NCBI GenBank assembly: GCA_029256325.1
Contig: JAQSYD010000035.1
Location: 1 to 45,408, forward strand
Direction of reading: 5' to 3'
DNA length: 45,408 bases
Source: Clostridia bacterium
GTDB taxonomy: Bacteria > Bacillota > Clostridia > Lutisporales > Lutisporaceae
Shown: one piece after another, positions 26,598-34,684 of the stretch
How positions within the stretch are numbered: position 1 is the first letter of the stretch
How the letters are laid out: each line of letters starts with the position of its first letter
Program-made: the position numbers and the translations under genes
The notes under the pieces: generated by a model
What the model was told of the DNA's origin: nothing
Database searches by the model: none
Seen by the model: only the letters and a program-made list of their open reading frames with translations

Positions 26598-27667
26598 GCC
26601 AAATCCCCCCTCTTGTATTTGTAATAAATAACACAAGCACCCTCTGAGGAAACCATACAAGGTCCCTTCGGATTTTCAGGTGTGCAGATTTTGTTAAATA
26701 AGCTGCATTGAAAGGGATTTTTGTTGCCTATGATGATATCTCCACATAAGCAGCTTTCTATTAGGATTGTATTCTTAATCTTTATGCCAAAGCTTTTCAC
26801 TGCGTCAAAAGACGCAAATTCTTTCTTCAATGCATACTCAGAGGCTTCAATTACTCCAATCCCCCGCCAACAGCCCTCCTTGCTCTCAAATACTTCTGAA
26901 AGCAGCTCCTTAGCAGCTTTATTTCCTTCAGGTTTAACACATTTAGGATAAAGATTGGCAAAATTATTCCCTCGCTTACTTACCCCTTCGCACAAATAAT
27001 ATATTGCCGCAGTTACGTCTTCATATTCAAAGCCGCTGATGGCAGCAGGCATATTGTATTTTTCCGAAATAAATCTAAAATACTCCGAGCCCATTATTAC
27101 AGAAACATGTCCGGGACAAATCATGGCATCCAGCTTATTGTTCTGAGCGGACAATACCTTTTCCAATACAGGGGGCATTCGCTTCAGCCCAACTAAAAAT
27201 ATGAGGTTCTTAATTCCTTTTTGAAGTGCTCTTTTAACTAAAGCTGCTATCAAAGGTGCAGTGGTTTCAAAGCCTACTGCGAGAAAAACAATCTGCTTGG
27301 TTGGATTTTCTTCAGCAATATCCAATATACTAAATGGTGAATATACCACCTTGATTCTATTCTTCATCTCCATACAGTCTTCCAGACTCTTATGACTGCC
27401 CGTCACTCTAATCATATCGCCAAAGGTAGTTATGAGGACGTCAGGCTGTTGAAGCAGCTCTACTGCTGCATCTATATAATCTTCTGCCGTTACACAAACA
27501 GGACATCCCGGACCTGACACAAGCTGTATCCGAGGGTCCAGCACATTACTCAAGCCTGCCTTTGCGATAGCTTGCGTATGTGTTCCACACACCTCCATAA
27601 TCTTGATTTCCTGGCTAATCTTTTTATTAATGATGGCAATCATATCCTTCATATCAAAACTGCTCAA
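26594..27667 (-). CDS. hypD: Hydrogenase maturation protein HypD
   Basis: HypD carries an iron-sulfur cluster and, with HypC, assembles the Fe(CN)2CO unit. The 357-residue protein has the conserved MEVCGTHTQAI, SGPGCPVCVT, GFETTAP, CPGHVSVIMG and the late Cys set CLCGDIIIG...C...C. Start is TTG at 27667, seven bases after GGAGGG. It lies four bases after the hypC stop and overlaps hypE. Confidence 0.95.
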   Translation of the reverse strand: MSSFDMKDMIAIINKKISQEIKIMEVCGTHTQAIAKAGLSNVLDPRIQLVSGPGCPVCVTAEDYIDAAVELLQQPDVLITTFGDMIRVTGSHKSLEDCMEMKNRIKVVYSPFSILDIAEENPTKQIVFLAVGFETTAPLIAALVKRALQKGIKNLIFLVGLKRMPPVLEKVLSAQNNKLDAMICPGHVSVIMGSEYFRFISEKYNMPAAISGFEYEDVTAAIYYLCEGVSKRGNNFANLYPKCVKPEGNKAAKELLSEVFESKEGCWRGIGVIEASEYALKKEFASFDAVKSFGIKIKNTILIESCLCGDIIIGNKNPFQCSLFNKICTPENPKGPCMVSSEGACVIYYKYKRGDLA

Positions 27668-27670
27668 TGT

Positions 27671-27886
27671 CTATCCCTCCGCAAGTTCTTTGCATAGCGT
27701 ACTGTAATAGTCAAAAGCTTCCTCATCAATTCTTTCAATAGCACAGCCTGCATGAATCAGCACATATTCTCCTATTGCGGCACCCTCAATTAAGTCTATG
27801 TAAACCGTACTTTGAAAGCCCATCATATCAACCACAGCAAAGGCACCTTCTTTGCTTATCACCCTTGCCGGCACTGCAAGACACAT
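27671..27886 (-). CDS. hypC: Hydrogenase maturation chaperone HypC
   Basis: A 71-residue chaperone that hands the Fe unit from HypD to the hydrogenase large subunit. The essential N-terminus MCLAVP with Cys2 is present, followed by the expected VDMMGFQSTVYIDLIEGAAI and GEYVLIHAGCAI. It sits between hypF and hypD with gaps of four and three bases. Confidence 0.96.
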   Translation of the reverse strand: MCLAVPARVISKEGAFAVVDMMGFQSTVYIDLIEGAAIGEYVLIHAGCAIERIDEEAFDYYSTLCKELAEG

Positions 27887-27890
27887 AACC

Positions 27891-30167
27891 TCACCCCCGC
27901 ATTATTCTATCAGCCGCTGCCAGCTGTCCAAAGGAAATACCTCCATCATTGCAGGGCAGCTTTTCATTGTAATATACAGTAAAACCATGACCTTCCAGTT
28001 TCTTAATTGATTTCTCCAATAATAGCAGATTCTCAAAGCAGCCCCCACTTAGTACAGCCTCTCTTACTCCATACAGTTTCCCAACCTTCACAACCGCCTC
28101 TACCGTAGCATCTGCTATGGTATTGTGAAATTTACATGATATCTCCGTCACGCCTTTTCCCTTTCTTATATCAGTTAATATCGCTTTTATAATCTCTTCA
28201 TAGCCTATTAATAAACCATCCTGATCCTCCTGTATTTCATATTCATATCCGGACTGTATTTGCCTATCCGCAACATGCTCCAGTATAATAGCCGCCTGTG
28301 CATCATAGGTTGTCTTGCTGCATAAACCCAACAATGCCGAAACACAGTCAAATAATCTTCCCATACTGGAGCTTTCAAAACAATGCAATCCTGCTTTAAG
28401 CGCAGCTTTTACAGTTTCTGTAACCCCATTGTCCAATCCTGCAAGTCCCTCTAAGCTGCAGTCACCAAGGGCATATAGATAGCTGACGGCCGACCTCCAT
28501 GGCTCTTCTACTGCTTTGTCTCCCCCTTGAATGGCGCAGTATTTGAGATGTCCCGCTCTCGTAACACCCTTCAGGTTTCCAACTAAAATTTCTCCACCCC
28601 AAATCTTCCCATCCTCACCAAAGCCTGTTCCATCATAAATCACACCAATGGCAGGCTTGGTCAGCTTATGCTCAGCCATGCAGCTTGCCATATGCGCAAA
28701 GTGATGCTGCAGTGCGAGCTTCATCCCTTGCTGCTCCAAAGCATATTGAGTAGACAGGTAGCCGGGATGGAGGTCATGCACATAGGCTTGAGGCTTTATC
28801 CTTAAAAGGTGTATCAGATGATCCAATACCTTCTTATAATTTTCAAAGGCTTCAGGACTCTTCATATCTCCTAAATATTGACTTACATGTGTATAACCAT
28901 TTTTCGAAAGACAAACACCGCTTTTTTGTTCAGCACCCAATGCTGCTAACTGATGCTGTGCTCCGATATTAATAGAAAGCGGAGCATAACCCCTCCCTAC
29001 TCTTGATATTACTTCTTTTTCTATAAATACCTTAGTTACAGAGTCATCAATGGGTATATTGATCTCCCTGTCATGCAGTAGAAAATAGTCTGTAACCTCC
29101 GAAAGATGATCAATTGCCTTCTGGTTTTCATATTCCATAGGCATGCCGCTCAAATTTGCACTGGTTGCAACCAAATACTTCAAGCCGTCTGCAAAAATAA
29201 GCATGTGCATAGGCGTATAAGGCAGCAGCATCCCAAGCTTATCACTGTCCCAAGCAAGGATGTTCGGCAGACTGCACGTTGCCTTCTTTTTCAGCAGAAC
29301 GATGGGACTTTGACTTGAGGTTATCAGCTGTCTTTCTCTATCGTTCAACACGCATTGGTTCTCAATAGCTGCAGCATCTGCAGCCATCACTGCCAAAGGC
29401 TGATGTGGCCTTTGTTTTCTGCTCCTCAGTTTAGCAACAGCCTTTTGGTTTTCAGCATCACACATCAGGTGAAAGCCTCCAACACCTTTAACCGCCAGTA
29501 TACTGCCTTCCTTCAGAAGCCTCACTGCCTCCCTTATTGCACTTTGGGCAACGATTTCCTTCCCCTTACAATCAAGCAGCTTCAACTGCGGTCCGCAGAT
29601 TGGACAGCATACCGGCTGTGCGTGAAATCTCCTGCTATCGGGATTTTCATATTCCTCCTTGCAGGCTGGGCACATTTCAAAGCTCCTCATTGAGGTGCTG
29701 CAGCGATCATAGGGTAGTTCTTTTATAATGGAGTATCTTGGCCCGCAATCTGTACAGTTCGTAAATTCATAGTGAAACCATCTACCGCTATTTTCAAGGA
29801 TATCTTTCTTACAGCTATTACAAATTGCCGTATCCTTGGGTATGAAGCGCAGTTCCTCTTTATCTTCACTGCTTTTTACAATATCAAAGCAATCATAGCC
29901 TTTCATCTTCGCTTTTCTTATATTGATTTTTTCAATTTGTGCTAAAGGAGGCGGCGTCTTCATAATTTTGTTAATGAAGTGCTTCATTGATATTACCTCC
30001 CCCTCCACATCAATGAATACGCTGCCTCCGATATTGCTTACATATCCGCATAGCTTCAATTCACGGGCACTATGATATACAAAAGGTCTAAATCCTACTC
30101 CTTGGACAATTCCATGAATATCAACAATATATCTTCCAGCTTCATTCTTATACTGTTTCAAGTCCAT
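27891..30167 (-). CDS. hypF: Carbamoyltransferase HypF
   Basis: HypF moves the carbamoyl group from carbamoyl phosphate to HypE. In order it has an acylphosphatase domain (IHGIVQGVGFRPFVYHSARE, residues about 15-95), two zinc fingers (CNSC...CTDC and CPAC...CPIC, about 110-190), a YrdC-like domain (AVKGVGGFHLMCDA, about 210-390) and a Kae1-like domain (QHHFAHMASCMAEH, then VIYDGTGFGEDG). About 758 residues is normal. GTG (30170), ATG (30167) and TTG (30161) are possible starts; ATG is chosen, overlapping the end of the hypA-like gene. Confidence 0.95.
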   Translation of the reverse strand: MDLKQYKNEAGRYIVDIHGIVQGVGFRPFVYHSARELKLCGYVSNIGGSVFIDVEGEVISMKHFINKIMKTPPPLAQIEKINIRKAKMKGYDCFDIVKSSEDKEELRFIPKDTAICNSCKKDILENSGRWFHYEFTNCTDCGPRYSIIKELPYDRCSTSMRSFEMCPACKEEYENPDSRRFHAQPVCCPICGPQLKLLDCKGKEIVAQSAIREAVRLLKEGSILAVKGVGGFHLMCDAENQKAVAKLRSRKQRPHQPLAVMAADAAAIENQCVLNDRERQLITSSQSPIVLLKKKATCSLPNILAWDSDKLGMLLPYTPMHMLIFADGLKYLVATSANLSGMPMEYENQKAIDHLSEVTDYFLLHDREINIPIDDSVTKVFIEKEVISRVGRGYAPLSINIGAQHQLAALGAEQKSGVCLSKNGYTHVSQYLGDMKSPEAFENYKKVLDHLIHLLRIKPQAYVHDLHPGYLSTQYALEQQGMKLALQHHFAHMASCMAEHKLTKPAIGVIYDGTGFGEDGKIWGGEILVGNLKGVTRAGHLKYCAIQGGDKAVEEPWRSAVSYLYALGDCSLEGLAGLDNGVTETVKAALKAGLHCFESSSMGRLFDCVSALLGLCSKTTYDAQAAIILEHVADRQIQSGYEYEIQEDQDGLLIGYEEIIKAILTDIRKGKGVTEISCKFHNTIADATVEAVVKVGKLYGVREAVLSGGCFENLLLLEKSIKKLEGHGFTVYYNEKLPCNDGGISFGQLAAADRIMRG

Positions 30168-30411
30168 CACCCTTCAGCATATAAATGACTGCAGTTTGAT
30201 CCTCTATTTCTGCGCTCTTTACAGTAACAATGGTACTATTATCCACCAGGCGAGGTATTATTTCCATCAAATGCTCCTGTAAATCCTGACTTTCCATATG
30301 ACTGTTATAACTTACTTGAATGACTACTTCTTTAATTTTCGCGATATGGTTATCATCACAGATGCGCTGCAAGGAAGCTGCAATTTTATGAAGTAAAAAG
30401 CTGTCATGCAT
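30148..30411 (-). CDS. hypA: short HypA-like protein without the zinc domain
   Basis: An 87-residue protein in the hypA position. The N-terminus MHD keeps the His2 that binds nickel in HypA (usually MHE). The segment KIKEVVIQVSYNSHMESQDLQEHL matches the HypA fold. Normal HypA has about 115 residues and two CxxC pairs; here there is only one Cys and the zinc ribbon is missing. It overlaps the protease gene by eight bases and hypF by about 20. HypA-like is therefore a judgement from position and the first half. Confidence 0.65.
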   Translation of the reverse strand: MHDSFLLHKIAASLQRICDDNHIAKIKEVVIQVSYNSHMESQDLQEHLMEIIPRLVDNSTIVTVKSAEIEDQTAVIYMLKGDGLETV

Positions 30412-30865
30412 GTTCTATATCACCTCTGAATTTCAATATTATTCCTATTATTTCCTTACATATAATAGTCAATTTGCTCTGCAAGGCTCTACTTAAGCCC
30501 CATCCTTGGCTTATATCCGCAGCTTCGATGCAAATAAGCAGCCCTGTCACTTGCAAATTCTTTGTTTTCAATATGCTTAATAAATCAGCGTCATGCTGAA
30601 ACTGGTTTTGACTGCACTTAAGAAAAGCATTTTGCAAGGGCAGCTGCCATACGGTTCCCCATGGTCTTCCACTTACAGCCGCATCCAGAATGATGATGCT
30701 GTCACCTTCATTTATACAATCCAAGCAATATGCTGCATCCGTTTCACCAATAATGACTTGTATTCCTTCCGCAACTAGCTCTTCAACTAATTCCTCAGCT
30801 GCTATTATCCCTGCAGCATCATCCCTCATGATTCTGCTCCCTATAGCGATAACCTTCATACCCAT
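30404..30865 (-). CDS. Hydrogenase maturation endopeptidase (HyaD/HycI family)
   Basis: A 153-residue protease that removes the C-terminal tail of the large subunit after nickel insertion. The N-terminus IGSRIMRDDAAG is the family GxGN-DDG region with the metal-binding acid, though GN is altered to GS. The middle strand SIIILDAAVSGRPWGTVW is also typical. It starts nine bases after the large-subunit stop, the usual position. Two in-frame ATGs (30865, 30859) are possible. Confidence 0.88.
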   Translation of the reverse strand: MGMKVIAIGSRIMRDDAAGIIAAEELVEELVAEGIQVIIGETDAAYCLDCINEGDSIIILDAAVSGRPWGTVWQLPLQNAFLKCSQNQFQHDADLLSILKTKNLQVTGLLICIEAADISQGWGLSRALQSKLTIICKEIIGIILKFRGDIEHA

Positions 30866-30874
30866 AGCAGCTGC

Positions 30875-32284
30875 CTACATAATCCTGATTTCAACAGAAG
30901 CAGAATTTTTACCATACACATGCGTAGCACAAGAGATGCAAGGATCAAAGCTTCTGACAATCCTGCCTATTTCAACAGGATTGTTGATATCTTCAATATT
31001 TGTGCCCACTAATGCACTTTCTACCGTGCCCTTCATTCCTGTATGATCTTGAGGGGATAAGTTCCAAGCAGATGGTGTAATAATGCTATAGTTTTTGATC
31101 ACCTTATTTTCTATAGCCAACCAATGACCTAATGCTCCGCGTGTAGTGTCTATCAGTCCGCTGCCCTGTGCCTTATCCGGCATCTCATATTGTCTTTGCT
31201 TATTTTGATACTGAGGTATCAGTTCAAGGATATTTTGCATAATACCTATTACCTTTCTCGCCTCCAACACTCTCGCCATTGTTCTATCCATGGTTGAAAT
31301 ACCCCTTGTATATTCACCACTAATAAACATTCTTGCCAATGGACCAACCTCCATAGAATGACCTTTATAGCGAGGCGCCTTCACCCAACTGTAGGCTCCC
31401 TGCTTATTCAAATCTTCTTCTGTATAAGGTCCTTCCGGCTTATTGATGATGTTTTCTGAGGTATACCAAGTCTTTTGGATGTCTTCATCTATCAATACTG
31501 AATCAAAGACTTCATGTTTCCCGTTTAAGTAAATGCCCGCCTCCGTATAGTGGATTCCTTTAAACGCAGGATAATTGAAAACGCCATAGGTCATGAGATT
31601 TTTATCGCCAACGCCCAAATTATAATATTCAGGATAGTATTGTCCTATAATATTGCAATCTTCTATCATTGCATCTTCAATAAATTGTCCTATTCCTGAC
31701 AGAATCGATTTCAGCTTCGCAAGCTTGGATATATCAATATCGCTGGTTATACCTCCTACAAATATCCCATGGTCATGAGGAGCCTTCCCCCCCAAGGTTG
31801 CCAGCAGGTCATGGGCTCTTCTGCTATAGTCGAGGCTGTCAACGTAATGCCGCGACAGCTCTTCATTCAGATATTTAGGCAGTCTAAAATCCTTATGGTT
31901 TACCCCATAAAGAGGATTTATATCTGGACCCTTTATATAATCAGGCAAGGTATATTGATAAAAATGCCGCAGGTGGTTTTGTATGAATTCACAGCCATGT
32001 ACAAATTCCTTTATCATACGGGAATGAATATCCGGCTGCACATTCAGAGCGCTTTCAAGCGCCAAGGAAGAGGACATGGAGTGTGCTGTTGAGCATATGC
32101 CGCATATTCTCTGCGTAAAGTAAATTGCATCAAGAGGTGCTCTTCCCTGCAGCATCTTTTCAAAGCCCCTAAACAACAGTCCGCTGCTCTTTGCATCCAC
32201 TATGATTCCGTTTTCCACTTCTGCCTTTATTTCTAAAAAACCGCTGATTCTGGTTACAGGATTTACCGTTACTGTATTTGCCAT
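30875..32284 (-). CDS. [NiFe] hydrogenase large subunit
   Basis: The catalytic subunit of a nickel-dependent hydrogenase. The two CxxC motifs that hold the NiFe site are intact: RICGICSTAH near residue 58 and DPCISCATH near 446. The residues after that His (VYGKNSASVEIRIM) are the tail that the downstream protease should cut off. The 469-residue length is shorter than the roughly 550-600 of classic group 1 enzymes. The motif has Cys rather than selenocysteine. GGAGG lies close to the ATG, and the small-subunit gene ends 18 bases upstream. Confidence 0.95.
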   Translation of the reverse strand: MANTVTVNPVTRISGFLEIKAEVENGIIVDAKSSGLLFRGFEKMLQGRAPLDAIYFTQRICGICSTAHSMSSSLALESALNVQPDIHSRMIKEFVHGCEFIQNHLRHFYQYTLPDYIKGPDINPLYGVNHKDFRLPKYLNEELSRHYVDSLDYSRRAHDLLATLGGKAPHDHGIFVGGITSDIDISKLAKLKSILSGIGQFIEDAMIEDCNIIGQYYPEYYNLGVGDKNLMTYGVFNYPAFKGIHYTEAGIYLNGKHEVFDSVLIDEDIQKTWYTSENIINKPEGPYTEEDLNKQGAYSWVKAPRYKGHSMEVGPLARMFISGEYTRGISTMDRTMARVLEARKVIGIMQNILELIPQYQNKQRQYEMPDKAQGSGLIDTTRGALGHWLAIENKVIKNYSIITPSAWNLSPQDHTGMKGTVESALVGTNIEDINNPVEIGRIVRSFDPCISCATHVYGKNSASVEIRIM

Positions 32285-32302
32285 TCTACCTCCAGCCTCC
32301 CA

Positions 32303-33166
32303 TCAATATCTGACAAAGGGCTCCATACCATCCGGAAAGCCCTGTCTGGCACAGCCTATGCATGGCGTATTGTCCCCTATGGGCCAGTTGCTATGATCAT
32401 TCCATTTTCTTATAGGACAGTCTGTTCTAGTAATAGGCCCTCTACAGCCTAATTTGAACATACATTCCGGCTCCCCCAAATGTTCTGCAAAAATTCCCCT
32501 ATCAAAGTAAGAGCGCCTGCTGCAGCGGTCATGTATGGTTATCCCGTAAAAAATAATCGGCCTTCCTTGTTCATCCAACTCAGGCATTCCAAAATATACG
32601 AGATGCGCTATCGTGCCGATTATCCATTCTGGATGTCCCGGGCAGCCCGGCACCTTAAGGATATTCTTTTTCAAGTATTCCTGCAGTGATACAGAGCCTG
32701 AAGGATTTGGCCTGGCTGCAGATATACCGCCATAGCTGGCACAAGTGCCTACAGCGACTATATATTTTGCCTTGTCCCCTGCCAGCTTCACTGCCTCCAT
32801 TGCTGTAACAGGCAATCCATTATTACTGGCAATGATGTTATAGCGTCCTTCTGCCTTAGTAGCTACAGCGCCTTCTACAACCAGAATAAAATCGGTTTCC
32901 AGCGTATTTAAAAATTGTTGATAGGCCCCTTGGCCTTCAGCGGCCATAAGGCTGTTGTTGTATTTTAGATTAACAATGTTCTTTAGAAAATAATATAAAT
33001 TCGGATTGTTTGCATTCATCATGGAAATAATGTTTCCTGAACAGCCTGTAGCCTCCAGCCAAATAAGATTTAACTTATTCTGCTGCTGCAGATTATCAGC
33101 AAGATTCATGATTCCTCTGGCAGTCAAGTTTTTAGAATCAATTATAGGGCAAATAAATTCGCTCAT
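32303..33166 (-). CDS. [NiFe] hydrogenase small subunit, atypical proximal cluster
   Basis: A 287-residue electron-transfer subunit with three iron-sulfur clusters. The proximal Cys set is GCSGN (near residue 42), VGTCASYGG and VPGCPGHPEW. Distal ligands are in HDRCSRRSYF, EPECMFKLGCRGP and TDCPIRKWND. Medial ligands include PCIGCARQGFPD. The normal first motif is CTGC; here the second Cys is Asn. There is no Tat signal at the N-terminus and no C-terminal membrane helix, so the enzyme is predicted to be cytoplasmic. The ATG at 33166 follows GGAGG. Confidence 0.93.
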   Translation of the reverse strand: MSEFICPIIDSKNLTARGIMNLADNLQQQNKLNLIWLEATGCSGNIISMMNANNPNLYYFLKNIVNLKYNNSLMAAEGQGAYQQFLNTLETDFILVVEGAVATKAEGRYNIIASNNGLPVTAMEAVKLAGDKAKYIVAVGTCASYGGISAARPNPSGSVSLQEYLKKNILKVPGCPGHPEWIIGTIAHLVYFGMPELDEQGRPIIFYGITIHDRCSRRSYFDRGIFAEHLGEPECMFKLGCRGPITRTDCPIRKWNDHSNWPIGDNTPCIGCARQGFPDGMEPFVRY

Positions 33167-33179
33167 CGCTGTTCCTCCA

Positions 33180-33527
33180 TCACACAAGCACACCTACTTT
33201 GGGCAGCATAGCAAGTATTGTATCGCTGTCGTGGCAACCTTGAAATTGAGCGGATAAATCCTTGCCGGCATAAAGACCAAAGTGGGTACCGCCCCCCCAA
33301 GCACCTTGAACACTAACATCATACACGATACCATTCACTGATACATATGCAGGCTTACCTGCACTGCCATCATATTGCGCCAGTTCATCTATTGTAAATT
33401 GCTTTTGTCTGTACATATAATCAACTTCTCTTCTTGTATCCTTTAAATGCGGCTTGTATCCGGATACAGCCTGCATGTTGCAGTAGTAATAGTACGGGCA
33501 GCAGCAGCAAGGATAGTTATTGAACAT
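33180..33527 (-). CDS. cytochrome-b5-like heme-binding domain protein
   Basis: A 115-residue protein. Residues 40-115 match short bacterial cytochrome-b5-like domains: PAYVSVNGIVYDVS, WGGGTHFGLYAGKDL and FQGCHDSDTILAMLPKVGVLV, with two His as likely heme ligands. The first 30 residues are unusual, with a run of four Cys followed by Tyr residues (PCCCCPYYYYC), which may bind metal. It is the first gene of the hydrogenase operon, 13 bases before the small-subunit start, so it may pass electrons from the enzyme. AGGAGG lies eight bases before the ATG at 33527. Heme binding and electron transfer are inferred. Confidence 0.8.
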   Translation of the reverse strand: MFNNYPCCCCPYYYYCNMQAVSGYKPHLKDTRREVDYMYRQKQFTIDELAQYDGSAGKPAYVSVNGIVYDVSVQGAWGGGTHFGLYAGKDLSAQFQGCHDSDTILAMLPKVGVLV

Positions 33528-33542
33528 GTCCATCCCTCCTAA

Positions 33543-33582
33543 TTATTCAATCTATAAATTATATGTTTTATAGATTGAATAA
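33543..33582. promoter_or_regulatory. 16-bp inverted repeat before the hydrogenase operon
   Basis: TTATTCAATCTATAAA (33543-33558) and its exact complement TTTATAGATTGAATAA (33567-33582) flank an 8-base spacer containing part of a TATAAT-like box. It ends about 16 bases before the start codon. It may be an operator or a leader hairpin beside the ribosome site. Confidence 0.6.
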
Positions 33583-33606
33583 ATTAGTTTTTCTCACACT
33601 ATAACA

Positions 33607-33646
33607 AAAGACCTTGCAAGGATTCGGTTATCCTTGCAAGGTCTTT
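33607..33646 (-). terminator. terminator of the MerR-family gene
   Basis: A perfect 17-bp stem (33607-33623 with 33630-33646) and a 6-base loop. TTTTGTTATAG follows on the minus strand. Confidence 0.92.
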
Positions 33647-33653
33647 ACTTCAT

Positions 33654-34475
33654 TTACTTCTCTTTTTTTCTAACAGGAAACTGCAGCTCAGTAATAAACT
33701 CATTTGGATCATCAGTAACCCACCCACCCTTTAAGTACAATTCTCTTGGTGGTGCAATTACTTCGTATCCATTGTCTTCAATATACTTTGAAATAGCTCC
33801 ATAAGCCATGGAAAGAGCAGTATAGGGTCCTGTATGCACCAGACATGCCATTTCCTCTACTGCAGGCAAGGTTTTTACCTTTATTCTATCTGTTTCAGGC
33901 ATATCTCCTACAATGGGTTCAATCACCTCTGCATCTACAGACCCTTCAGAATAGCCCTCTTCATAGTATATCACCATACAGGGCGGAACAATCTTCACAT
34001 CATGCTTATTTATATATTCAGCCAGCTCCTCCCAAAGATGCCCTTGCTCCCCGTAGCTTGGTATGATATCTCTTACCGAAGCGATCTTTATAGGTTCAAC
34101 CTTCTTTATAACTACGTCATACTTCATAACAAAATCCTCCTGTTCACATAATTTAATTAAAAACTTTAACCGCTCAAGCTTTGACTGTTCATTTTTAATA
34201 TGCTCCACCAATTCCAACCTTTTGACTTCCAAAAGCGCTTCAAGCTCATCGGCAGATAAGCTTGAAGCCAGAATTCCCATGATTTCCTCCAGGGTAAACC
34301 CAATCTCCTTCAACGCAAGAATTCTATTCAGTCTTGGAATCTGGTCGGCAGTATAGGACCGATAGCCTGTAAAGCAGTCAATTTTATCAGGTCTCAACAG
34401 TCCCAAACTGTCGTAATGTCTTAAGGTTTTGATGGTAACCTTGTTTATTCGCGCGAAATCACCTATTTTGAACAT
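33654..34475 (-). CDS. MerR-family regulator with GyrI-like effector domain (BmrR-type)
   Basis: A 273-residue regulator. The N-terminal MerR helix-turn-helix is FKIGDFARINKVTIKTLRHYDSLGLLRP with the wing GYRSY, followed by a coiled coil to about residue 120. The last 150 residues resemble the GyrI-like small-molecule domain (KVEPIKIASVRD, LVHTGPYTALSMAYGAI, ELQFPV). Such proteins bind lipophilic cations or drugs and activate efflux genes. The ATG at 34475 follows AGGTGA. Its own promoter is of the 19-bp-spacer MerR type, so it probably controls itself; no efflux gene is adjacent. Confidence 0.88.
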   Translation of the reverse strand: MFKIGDFARINKVTIKTLRHYDSLGLLRPDKIDCFTGYRSYTADQIPRLNRILALKEIGFTLEEIMGILASSLSADELEALLEVKRLELVEHIKNEQSKLERLKFLIKLCEQEDFVMKYDVVIKKVEPIKIASVRDIIPSYGEQGHLWEELAEYINKHDVKIVPPCMVIYYEEGYSEGSVDAEVIEPIVGDMPETDRIKVKTLPAVEEMACLVHTGPYTALSMAYGAISKYIEDNGYEVIAPPRELYLKGGWVTDDPNEFITELQFPVRKKEK

Positions 34476-34516
34476 TTCTTTCACCTGCATTCATAATTTT
34501 GTAAGCTTACAATATC

Positions 34517-34547
34517 ATGTTAAACCCTCCTGCAACAGGAGAGTCAA
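34517..34547 (-). promoter_or_regulatory. MerR-type promoter and operator
   Basis: TTGACT (34542-34547) and TAACAT (34517-34522) are separated by 19 bases, the long spacer typical of MerR-activated promoters. The spacer carries CTCCTG-TTG-CAGGAG, a perfect dyad like those of BmrR- and Mta-type sites. Confidence 0.85.
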
Positions 34548-34646
34548 TATATAAAATAAATTTATTTTTTAATTTGTACATCTTTTTAAAATATCATTTT
34601 TCTTCACGATGTACTTAAATTATAACATTTACGTAATTAGAAAAAA

Positions 34647-34677
34647 AACAAGCACTCCTAAAAAAAGAATGCTTGTT
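34647..34677 (-). terminator. terminator of the mccA operon
   Basis: AACAAGCA (34647-34654) pairs with TGCTTGTT (34670-34677); on the minus strand T8 follows. Confidence 0.8.
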
Positions 34678-34684
34678 TATAATG

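Noticed and set aside
30875..32284. [NiFeSe] hydrogenase
   Set aside because: The C-terminal motif is DPCISC with Cys codons; no in-frame TGA replaces them.
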